Positions 16,780 through 24,977 of a stretch of DNA of 55,306 nt are shown here, piece by piece. The position numbers and the translations under genes are program-made. Origin of the DNA: an uncultured Gammaproteobacteria bacterium (GTDB lineage: Bacteria; Pseudomonadota; Gammaproteobacteria; Chromatiales; Chromatiaceae). A model generated the notes under the pieces. It made no database searches. It was given only the letters and a program-made list of their open reading frames with translations, and was not told the origin of the DNA. Each line of letters starts with the position of its first letter. Positions within the stretch are counted from its first letter, which is position 1. The stretch is from positions 1 to 55,306 of the forward strand of contig CALAZS010000281.1 of assembly GCA_937926265.1 (NCBI GenBank), written 5' to 3'.

Positions 16780-18390
16780 TTATCCATCGACACGATATAG
16801 CAGTTCGACCCGGGTACCCTCGCCTAATTCAGTTTCGATTTTAAAATCAGCACCGAGTTTTTGCGCACGCTCTTCCATGATGCTTAAACCTATATGTTCT
16901 CCGGGACGGCCCTCTTTTCCGGTGTAGTCAAACCCGACACCATCATCTTCGACAAGAATTCTGTAATAATTTTTAGCCGGACAATCCAGAAGAATCCTTA
17001 CGGCCTGGGCCTGTGCATGTTTTCGAATATTAGCCAATGATTCCTGTACAATCCGGACCAGTTGCATTTCCTTGGTTACCGGGATTCCAACCTGCTTGCA
17101 GTCATGTTGAAAGAAAGTTGCGATACCCGTCTCCTGCTGAAAACGTTCTGCCATTTTTTCCAGAGAAAAAACCAGTCCCCTGTCATAAAGCGGAGCCCTG
17201 AAGTTGCTGATTAACTCCCGAAGTTCAACATGGGCCTCATCCAGGCCGTTTCGAATACGTTCAAGATCATGACTCGCATTGTCAGATAACAATGTCTTAT
17301 CCAGACTGTCTTCCATCATACGCGTCTGGAACCTCAAGCTGGCGAGCGTCTGCGCCAGGGAATCGTGTAGTTCATGCGCAAAATTTGAACGCTCTTCAAT
17401 AATTGAAAGCTTACGGGCATCTTCATCCGACTGTTGCTTTGCCAGTGCCATTCCAAGATGCGAACCGATCGTAGACAACAACTCCATGATGTCCTCACGT
17501 TCTGTAATACCTGTTTTATCGACAAAAATACTGTAGTTACCCAACAGATCACCATGGTATTCAAGAGGCACACTGACAACTTCTATCTCATCGCTGCCAA
17601 ACATTTTCCTGCCGTTAACTTTTGAACATATGGCCGGGTCTTTTCCACATAAAATATCTCCGGGAGTTAACGCTGTACCGCAGACACACAGTTGAACCGG
17701 TAGCATCTGCTCTTCTGTTAACAAAGTATTTTCAAGACCAATCGAGCCGATAAGTTTTTTTCTACCATCTGCGGCAATCGTTCTGACAATAGCCGCTTTA
17801 CCATTGACCATTTCTTTTAAAATTCGCAGAAACCTCAATAACAGCTCTTCTACGGAATCAGACTGGTTAATGGTAGCGGCAACATCATAAAGAATTTTCA
17901 GTGAAGCTGTTTTTTGGGCAAGCCTGAGCGTTTGTCTTGCAACACGACTATCCATATCTTCATAAAGATCAGTGAGTTCTTCGTTGATACTGCCCAGGTC
18001 CCTGGCCATGTTATCGAAAACACCAAGTCCTTTTTGTTCAAGTGAAATATCTACTGCGTCCCCCTGACAAACATGGGCTACAGATGATTCGAGACGGGCA
18101 AGGGGTTTTAACAACTGATCCCGAAGACGCCATATTCCTACCACCGCCCCCAAAGTGGCCATTGCCAGCTGCACGAAAAGCAATGAATTCCATATACTGC
18201 TTTCAATAACATCAGCCTGAATCAGAAATATAATTAACAGGGCAGAACACAAACCTGTTATCAAAAGCGTAAGAGGCCATACCAACCTGGCAGACAATAA
18301 TATCTGCTTGATCCGCTGGTTGACGTAAACATCCTCATGGTTCTGTACCGATAAAAATTGATCAGTTGCTTTGAATGACAATCGTTTCAT
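16780..18390 (-). CDS. NarX/NarQ-like sensor histidine kinase with cysteine-rich GAF region
   Basis: A 536-residue kinase with two N-terminal transmembrane helices (about 32-55 and 67-85), a HAMP-like linker and a GAF-type domain (about 155-305). Its HisKA_3 dimerisation helix has the phospho-His in FAHELHDSLAQTLASL near 338, and the ATPase domain has VEDDGVGFD. It has almost no periplasmic loop, unlike NarX, so it probably does not sense nitrate outside. The GAF region holds four cysteines (CVCG, ILCGK, AICSK) spaced C-x-C-x10-C-x6-C, which could bind a metal or Fe-S cluster. Its start overlaps the ABC exporter stop by four bases (ATGA). Confidence 0.9.
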   Translation of the reverse strand: MKRLSFKATDQFLSVQNHEDVYVNQRIKQILLSARLVWPLTLLITGLCSALLIIFLIQADVIESSIWNSLLFVQLAMATLGAVVGIWRLRDQLLKPLARLESSVAHVCQGDAVDISLEQKGLGVFDNMARDLGSINEELTDLYEDMDSRVARQTLRLAQKTASLKILYDVAATINQSDSVEELLLRFLRILKEMVNGKAAIVRTIAADGRKKLIGSIGLENTLLTEEQMLPVQLCVCGTALTPGDILCGKDPAICSKVNGRKMFGSDEIEVVSVPLEYHGDLLGNYSIFVDKTGITEREDIMELLSTIGSHLGMALAKQQSDEDARKLSIIEERSNFAHELHDSLAQTLASLRFQTRMMEDSLDKTLLSDNASHDLERIRNGLDEAHVELRELISNFRAPLYDRGLVFSLEKMAERFQQETGIATFFQHDCKQVGIPVTKEMQLVRIVQESLANIRKHAQAQAVRILLDCPAKNYYRILVEDDGVGFDYTGKEGRPGEHIGLSIMEERAQKLGADFKIETELGEGTRVELLYRVDG

Positions 18391-20192
18391 GACTTTTCGT
18401 CAACTTCATGATCTTCCTGCTGTTGAAGTTCCCACATATGTGCATAGTGCCCCTTAGATTTGATCAATTGTTCATGCGTTCCCTGTTCAACCACTTTCCC
18501 CTGATCCATTACCAGGATGCGGTCTGCATCAACAACCGTCGATAACCTGTGTGCAATCACCAGGGTGGTATGGTCCCTGGCTATTTCCTGTAGAGTGGAT
18601 TGAATCGCTTTTTCAGTTTTACTGTCCAGTGAAGAAGTGGCTTCATCAAAAACTAAAATTTTGGGCTTTTTCAAAATTGCCCTGGCTATCGCAACCCGTT
18701 GTTTTTCACCACCGGAAAGTTTTAAACCCCGCTCACCAACAACCGTATCCCATCCATCGGGCAGGTTTTCAATAAATTCATGTATGTGTGCCAGTTTTGC
18801 TGCCTGAACAATTTCATCATGACTGGCTTCAGGACAACCATACTGCAGGTTGTAATATATCGATTCATTGAAAAGAACAGTATCCTGGGGAACGATACTG
18901 ATGGCCTCACGCAGACTGTCCTGCTTAACGGCAGAAATATCCTGGTCATCAATCAGGATTTTGCCGCGGTTTATATCGTAAAACCTGTACAACAACCTTG
19001 ACAGTGTTGATTTACCGGCTCCACTGTGACCGACAACAGCCACCTTTTCACCACCACGAATTTCAAAACTGACATCCTTGAGAATTTGACGCTCTTGCTG
19101 GTAACCAAAATCAACATGATCAAATACCACATGCCCCTGGGAAACCTTAAGGTCAGCCGCGTTCTCCCGATCTGTGATCTCAGGTTGTTTTTCAAGCAGT
19201 TTAAAAACCAGGTCCATATCAGCCAGAGAATATTTGATCTGACGATATACAATGCCCAGAAAACCTAATGGAATGAAAAGCTGTAACAGAAAGGCATTCA
19301 CAAGCACCAGGTCACCTATGCTCATATTCCCCTGCACCACGCCATCTATTGCCAGGTACATAACAAGCGTGACACCCAGTGCAATAATCGCACCCTGCCC
19401 AAAATTGAGAATTGACATTGAGGACTGGCTTCTTACAGCCCAATATTCCCATTCACTCAATGCACTGTCATAACGGTCTATTTCCATTTGCTCGTTATTA
19501 AAGTACTTGACCGTTTCATAGTTCATCAGGCTGTCAATCGCCTGACCATTGGACTTGGAATCGAGCGAGTTCATATGATGGCGAAAATCCATTCGCCATT
19601 CAGTGACTGCAAAAGTAAACAACATGTAAACAACCACGGAACCGAAGATTGCCAGGGTAAATATCACGTCATATTCATTCAGGAGAACAAAAGCGACAAG
19701 ACTGAACTCAACCACAATAGGCAGAATACTAAAGGCCATGTAATTAAGAATGCTACTGACGGAACGTGTTCCTCTTTCAAGGTCACGACTGATGCCCCCG
19801 GTGCGTCGCTCAAGATGAAATCTAAGAGAGAGTTTGTGTAAATGTGTCAGCACCCGGGTAGATAAGCGTCGCATGGCACGGTAACGAACTTTTGCAAAAA
19901 CCACATCCCTGAGTTCGTTAAACATTGATGCACTGAGTTTCAACACGCCGTAAACAGCCAGCAGGCCAACAGGAAGAATCAGTATTTGTTCCGGTTGCTC
20001 ATTGAGAGAATCAACAATTTTTTTCAGGTAAACAGGAACACCAACATTGGCAACTTTTGCAAGTACCAGACAGGCCAGCGCAAACAATGCTCTTCCACGA
20101 AACTCCCACAGGAAAGGCAGCATTCCTTTTAAATTGTGCCAGTCCCTACGATTTGTGTGGACTCTGGCTTCTGCCGAGGCCATATGTTGCAT
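18387..20192 (-). CDS. ABC exporter of the Atm1/HMT1 type
   Basis: A 601-residue half-transporter with a six-helix membrane domain (about 30-325) and an ATPase domain (about 355-590). The ATPase has Walker A VGHSGAGKSTLSR, signature LSGGEKQR and Walker B ILVFDEATSS. The membrane part carries Atm1-like features (YETVKYFNNE, near residues 228-237). Atm1 relatives export glutathione-linked sulfur or metal compounds needed for Fe-S protein maturation or metal tolerance. It is the first gene of a three- or four-gene minus-strand operon, with translational coupling to the sensor kinase. Confidence 0.9.
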   Translation of the reverse strand: MQHMASAEARVHTNRRDWHNLKGMLPFLWEFRGRALFALACLVLAKVANVGVPVYLKKIVDSLNEQPEQILILPVGLLAVYGVLKLSASMFNELRDVVFAKVRYRAMRRLSTRVLTHLHKLSLRFHLERRTGGISRDLERGTRSVSSILNYMAFSILPIVVEFSLVAFVLLNEYDVIFTLAIFGSVVVYMLFTFAVTEWRMDFRHHMNSLDSKSNGQAIDSLMNYETVKYFNNEQMEIDRYDSALSEWEYWAVRSQSSMSILNFGQGAIIALGVTLVMYLAIDGVVQGNMSIGDLVLVNAFLLQLFIPLGFLGIVYRQIKYSLADMDLVFKLLEKQPEITDRENAADLKVSQGHVVFDHVDFGYQQERQILKDVSFEIRGGEKVAVVGHSGAGKSTLSRLLYRFYDINRGKILIDDQDISAVKQDSLREAISIVPQDTVLFNESIYYNLQYGCPEASHDEIVQAAKLAHIHEFIENLPDGWDTVVGERGLKLSGGEKQRVAIARAILKKPKILVFDEATSSLDSKTEKAIQSTLQEIARDHTTLVIAHRLSTVVDADRILVMDQGKVVEQGTHEQLIKSKGHYAHMWELQQQEDHEVDEKS

Positions 20193-20319
20193 GCTATTAT
20201 TACCTTATAAATGGTTAATTTATGATCAAAAATTATCTGGCTATTATCTGAGTATGAACGTAAATTCGCAGTTCAACGGCCGTATTTTAGCAATTCGAGC
20301 CAGCCATATGAAAATATGC

Positions 20320-20348
20320 CCTATAAAATTACAACCTATAAAATTACA
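20320..20348. repeat. Tandem 15-bp direct repeat upstream of the S24-like gene
   Basis: CCTATAAAATTACA occurs at 20320-20333 and again, identically, at 20335-20348. It sits about 40-70 bases before the S24-like start codon, in the 197-base spacer between divergent genes. TATAAA is -10-like, so the duplication may give two promoter elements or two operator half-sites. Confidence 0.65.
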
Positions 20349-20389
20349 CTTTGATAAAATTCGAGTATACCCACAAATGAAAGAAAAAA

Positions 20390-20749
20390 ATGGTTGATAT
20401 TCCCATAAAAATCGAGAGTCAAAGCGCTGGTGACAGCTGTTCTGAAACTGAACCATTTGCACTCCAGGTTCTGGGTGACAGCATGGAACCCGAGTTTCCT
20501 GACAACTGCATCATTGTTATCGAACCCTTTGAACGAAAAGTGCCTGACAGTTATGTTTTTGTCGAAATGGAAGGTTCAAGATGGTTCAGGCAATTCAAGG
20601 TTGATGAAAATGGCAGAGAATATCTTTATGCCTGCAATGACACCTACCCTGATATTGACCTCAAAGACCTAAACTGGAAAATTCTCGGCATCATTCGACA
20701 AAGAAATATTCGCCGCCAGGTAAAGCATTATAAATATGAAAATGAATAG
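20390..20749 (+). CDS. S24/LexA-like peptidase-fold protein, possibly inactive
   Basis: A 119-residue protein with the C-terminal domain of LexA/UmuD-type proteins and no N-terminal DNA-binding domain. LQVLGDSMEPEFPD (about residues 24-37) holds the expected catalytic serine. Aligned by eye with UmuD and LexA, the catalytic lysine position (VKRL or VKKL) is FRQF here, so the lysine appears to be arginine, with a lysine two residues later. Either this is an inactive binding domain or the alignment is offset. Its 3' end overlaps the RND adaptor gene by 14 bases, which indicates coupled expression and perhaps a regulatory role. Confidence 0.75.
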   Translation: MVDIPIKIESQSAGDSCSETEPFALQVLGDSMEPEFPDNCIIVIEPFERKVPDSYVFVEMEGSRWFRQFKVDENGREYLYACNDTYPDIDLKDLNWKILGIIRQRNIRRQVKHYKYENE

Positions 20750-21800
20750 ACTATTTCCTATTCTGTTTTCGCTAATTTTATTGCCTTTAACTTTGTCCCA
20801 TGCAAAGTCAGTTACGCCACTTGTTGTTACCGGCAAGCCGGTCGAAATGACTGTGATTAACGAGATCGCTGTAACCGGCACGGTGTCATCACCCCAGACA
20901 GCTGACATTTCAAGCGAATTGAGCGGATTGGTAAAACGTGTTCTTGTTGATGAAGGACAGTACGTTAAAGCCGGTGACATAATTCTTGAACTGGATGCTG
21001 AACTGCAACAGTTAGCTGTTGATGCCTACAAGGCAAAAACCCGGCAGGCAAAACTGGAACTCGCCGATTCCCGGCGCCGTCTTACTGATGCGCGCCGATT
21101 GGTCAAACAAAAGACCATTTCTGATAATGAAGTGCAGTCACTGCTGGCTGAAGTGAACATCGATAGCGCCGCCATTCAACTTGCCGAGGCGGAACAGCAG
21201 CAACAGGAAGCCCGGCTTAAACGCCATAAACTTCTGGCTCCTTTTGATGGTGTCATCAGCAAAAAACTCACTGAAGCGGGAGAATGGGTTACCCCCGGGG
21301 ATGCTGTTATCAGTCTTGTCGCCACAAGTAATTTAAGGATTGACTTCCAGGTACCGCAGACAGCCTATTCTAAAATCAAACTTGATACACCAATTCGCAT
21401 TCGTCTAGATACCCAGGCTGATAAAATCCATACTGGAAAAATAACTGCGATTGTTCCAGTTGCTGATGCCAGGGCACGCACATTCATGATACGCGCCTCT
21501 TCCAATGATATTGATATGATCATAACGCCCGGCATGTCTGCCAATGGTGTGCTGGAGCTGGACACCGGCCGAAAAGCACTCACTGTCTCTCGGGATGCCA
21601 TTCTAAGATATCCTGATGGACGAACCACCGTGTGGATACTCAATGATGATGAAACAGTATCTGAAAAGCTGGTAAAAACAGGCCTGGGATTTGCCGGCAA
21701 TATCGTAGTCAATAAGGGCCTGGATATTGATCAGAACATTATCATCGAAGGCAATGAATCGTTAAGAGACGGCCAGAAAGTATCAATCCAACAGGAATAG
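20736..21800 (+). CDS. RND efflux periplasmic adaptor (membrane fusion protein)
   Basis: A 354-residue HlyD/AcrA-type adaptor. It has an N-terminal signal peptide (residues 1-24), a lipoyl half with GLVKRVLVDEGQYVKAGDIIL, a coiled-coil hairpin (about 85-150) and a second lipoyl half with LLAPFDGVISKKLTEAGEWV. Beta-barrel and membrane-proximal domains follow. It joins the inner-membrane RND pump to an outer-membrane channel, which is not encoded here. It is cotranscribed with the RND pump six bases downstream. The substrate is unknown. ATGs at 20736 and 20742 are both possible starts. Confidence 0.92.
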   Translation: MKMNRLFPILFSLILLPLTLSHAKSVTPLVVTGKPVEMTVINEIAVTGTVSSPQTADISSELSGLVKRVLVDEGQYVKAGDIILELDAELQQLAVDAYKAKTRQAKLELADSRRRLTDARRLVKQKTISDNEVQSLLAEVNIDSAAIQLAEAEQQQQEARLKRHKLLAPFDGVISKKLTEAGEWVTPGDAVISLVATSNLRIDFQVPQTAYSKIKLDTPIRIRLDTQADKIHTGKITAIVPVADARARTFMIRASSNDIDMIITPGMSANGVLELDTGRKALTVSRDAILRYPDGRTTVWILNDDETVSEKLVKTGLGFAGNIVVNKGLDIDQNIIIEGNESLRDGQKVSIQQE

Positions 21801-21806
21801 CTGTGC

Positions 21807-24800
21807 ATGTTTGACGCCATCATTAAACGCGGCACCCTGATGACCATCATCATTCTTATCATTTGTGTCGTTGGTATTATTGCTGCGCTGAAAATTCCGG
21901 TTCAGATGATTCCCGATCTGGAGGTTCGTAATATATCGATTCGAACCTCCTGGCCTGGCGCAACGCCGCAGGATGTAGAAAAAGAGATTCTTATCGAACA
22001 GGAAGAACACCTGCGCAGTGTTCCTTCCCTGCAAAAAATTGTTTCTACAGCATCTTTTGGGCAGGCTTCTATACGACTTGAATTTCCTTTCGGCATTAAT
22101 TTAAATGAAACCCTGATCGCTGTCTCCAATGCTCTCAGCCAGGTACCTTCCTACCCAAACAACGTAAATGAACCACGGGTTTATGCAACCTCCTTCTCTG
22201 CAAACGCATTCATGTATTTCCGTGTCATGCCCCTTGAGGGCAATCCACGTAATCTCAACATGGCGCCTATGCAGGACTTCATTAAAGACAATGTCGCTTC
22301 GCGCATGGAAACCGTACCCGGCGTATCGGAAGTCCGAACCTACGGTGGTGCTGAACGCCAGATTCAAATCCTGATTGACCCGGCAAAGCTTGTAGAACGA
22401 AACCTGACAATTGCTGATATAAGAAAAGCGATCAGGGATCGTAACCTTGATATATCTGGTGGAGAAATTGAATCAGGTAAACGTCGTTACCTGCTGCGGA
22501 CGATAGGGCGTTTCAACAACCTTGAAGACCTGCAAAAGCTGATACTGGTTCGCAATGGTGATTCATTAATACGCCTCGGTGAAATCGCGGACATTCAGCT
22601 TGGTCATTTTGAAATCAGCCGTATCTCTTACACTGATGGCAAACCGGTTATTGGTATGTCCGTAAGACGCCTGGCAGGTTCCAACGTTATCGATATCAAA
22701 CGAAAAATGATGCAGGAAGTTGCCGATATTAACGAGGAAGTGCTTAAACCGGCAGGTATGCATATGCGCCTGGTTGCAGATGATGTCGGTTACGTCGAGT
22801 CTTCTGTTTACAACGTCTGGAAAAACCTGGCTATTGGTGCCTTGCTTGCCAGCTTCATCATGTATCTTTTCTTACGATCAGGAAGTGCCACGCTGATCGG
22901 TGTTATGGGCATACCAATCTGCACCATAGCGGCATTTCTTGGTTTGTTAATAGGCGACCGCACAATAAATGTCATCTCGCTTGCCGGTGTCGCTTTTGCC
23001 ATCGGCATGACACTGGATAACAGCATCGTTGTTCTGGAAAGTATTGAACTGGCCCGTCAAAAAGGCATGAAACGTTTCCAGGCTGCTGTTGAGGGTGTGC
23101 GCCAGGTCTGGCCAGCCGTTCTGGCTTCAACCATGACAACCATCCTTGTTTTTGTACCAATTCTTTTCATTGAGGAAGAAGCCGGTCAACTGTATTCCGA
23201 TGTTGCTATTGCCATTTCTGCCTCGATACTGGCTTCGATGCTGGTAGCCATTACGTTACTGCCAACCGCTTCGGCCAGAATGTCTTCAAAGGGCTCAACA
23301 TTTGGTGCCAGGGAATCCATCCATGGCTGGAGTCAATGGATTCTGAAAAGTGTCAGTCTTTTTATAAATAATTCTTTTTCCAGAATCACTGTCATAAGTA
23401 CTGTGGTGGTTATAAGCCTGTCGATATTTTATTTTCTTACCCCCCCGGCGGAATATTTACCTGAAGGCGAGGAACCCAAGGCATTTGCCAGCATGTCCTC
23501 ACCACCCGGCTATAACCTTGAAACCATGGCTAAGATCGGACTGGAATTGCAGGATTACTTTTTGCCCTTTCTTGAACATTCACCTGAACAGTTTGATAGA
23601 GGCGAGACCGAAGTGCCGGCACTGGCCTACCTGAACCTCAGCATACAGGCGAGTCGCATCCGCATCATTTCCCAGCCGAAAGATCCGGCGCACATCAAAC
23701 CAATGATGGATGCCATTTCCAAAAAATATAAAACCTATCCTGGTATGAGAAGCTTTGTCAGCCGTGGATCCATAATCACCAGCAACAATGGCGGCAGCCG
23801 CAGTATTAACCTTGAAATATCTGGTTCTCACCTGATTGGTATCTATGAGGTGGCACTGGCAGCTGAGCGTCGCGCCAAGGAAGTTTTTGACAACCCCAGG
23901 GTACGTGCCAACCCATCTACCCTTTCCCTGTCCCAGCCCCTGGTGGAAATAAAACCCGACTGGAACAAATTGGCAGAAACAGGTATGACATCATCTGAAC
24001 TGGGACTGACAGTAGCGGCACTCACCGACGGAGCTTTTGTTGATGAGTTCTTTCTGGATGATGACAAAATTGATATCTACCTTTACAGCAATCTTGGCAA
24101 CCAGGCAAAGTTAGACGATTTAAAACAGTTACCCGTTTACACACCCGCTGGTGCCGTCATACCACTTTCATCCATTGCGAGCATCAATGAAACAGTAGAT
24201 ACCAGTTCTATCCGACGTGTTGATGGCAAACGCACTGTAACACTTAACATTATCCCACCTGATAACATTCCGCTGGAAACAGGGGTTAGCATCGTCAAAA
24301 AGGATGTTGTCAGTTATCTGCAACAGTCAGGTGAAATTCCTAACAATGTCAAAATCACTATTTCAGGTGCAAGTGATCAACTGGATGCCACCCGTGAAGC
24401 ACTCGCCAGCAATTACCTGGTTGCACTGATTATTATTTATCTGTTACTGGTCGCTATCTTCTCTCACTGGGGATACCCGATTCTCATTATGACAACAATC
24501 CCCCTGGGTATTGCCGGTGGTATTTTTGGCTTGTGGTTTATGAACTTTATCGGCACCTCGTTACCTGCAATCGGGCTTGCTGAAATCAACCAGTCATTTG
24601 ACATGATAACCATGCTTGGCTTCCTGATTCTGATGGGGACTGTTGTCAATAATCCGATACTGATCGTACATCAGTCCATGAAGGCGAGAAATGCAGGCAT
24701 GCTGGCAATTGATGCCGTTAACAATGCAGTTGAAACCCGTTTAAAACCGATAGCCATGTCGACGTTGACAACGGTTTTCGGACTTGCCCCGCTGGTGATG

Positions 24801-24947
24801 TTGCCGGGAGAAGGAACCGAGTTATACAGGGGAGTCGGCGTGATTGTAATGTTCGGAATACTTGGCTCTGCAATTGTTACACTCACCTTCCTTCCGGCTC
24901 TTACCGTGTTTTTTCTTGAAAAAGGCAAACAATCCTCACCAACATAA
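21807..24947 (+). CDS. RND family efflux pump, inner-membrane subunit
   Basis: A 1046-residue proton-driven exporter with the RND layout: one N-terminal helix (12-30), a large periplasmic domain, six helices (about 335-535), a second periplasmic domain and five terminal helices (about 870-1035). Helix 4 keeps the proton-relay acid in GMTLDNSIVVLE near residue 401. It resembles the hydrophobe/amphiphile efflux class more than heavy-metal pumps. In AcrB the second relay helix has a lysine; that site cannot be placed with certainty here. Substrate unknown. Confidence 0.93.
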   Translation: MFDAIIKRGTLMTIIILIICVVGIIAALKIPVQMIPDLEVRNISIRTSWPGATPQDVEKEILIEQEEHLRSVPSLQKIVSTASFGQASIRLEFPFGINLNETLIAVSNALSQVPSYPNNVNEPRVYATSFSANAFMYFRVMPLEGNPRNLNMAPMQDFIKDNVASRMETVPGVSEVRTYGGAERQIQILIDPAKLVERNLTIADIRKAIRDRNLDISGGEIESGKRRYLLRTIGRFNNLEDLQKLILVRNGDSLIRLGEIADIQLGHFEISRISYTDGKPVIGMSVRRLAGSNVIDIKRKMMQEVADINEEVLKPAGMHMRLVADDVGYVESSVYNVWKNLAIGALLASFIMYLFLRSGSATLIGVMGIPICTIAAFLGLLIGDRTINVISLAGVAFAIGMTLDNSIVVLESIELARQKGMKRFQAAVEGVRQVWPAVLASTMTTILVFVPILFIEEEAGQLYSDVAIAISASILASMLVAITLLPTASARMSSKGSTFGARESIHGWSQWILKSVSLFINNSFSRITVISTVVVISLSIFYFLTPPAEYLPEGEEPKAFASMSSPPGYNLETMAKIGLELQDYFLPFLEHSPEQFDRGETEVPALAYLNLSIQASRIRIISQPKDPAHIKPMMDAISKKYKTYPGMRSFVSRGSIITSNNGGSRSINLEISGSHLIGIYEVALAAERRAKEVFDNPRVRANPSTLSLSQPLVEIKPDWNKLAETGMTSSELGLTVAALTDGAFVDEFFLDDDKIDIYLYSNLGNQAKLDDLKQLPVYTPAGAVIPLSSIASINETVDTSSIRRVDGKRTVTLNIIPPDNIPLETGVSIVKKDVVSYLQQSGEIPNNVKITISGASDQLDATREALASNYLVALIIIYLLLVAIFSHWGYPILIMTTIPLGIAGGIFGLWFMNFIGTSLPAIGLAEINQSFDMITMLGFLILMGTVVNNPILIVHQSMKARNAGMLAIDAVNNAVETRLKPIAMSTLTTVFGLAPLVMLPGEGTELYRGVGVIVMFGILGSAIVTLTFLPALTVFFLEKGKQSSPT

Positions 24948-24977
24948 AAGTGGCAAAGATTGAATAATTCTCTCCCG

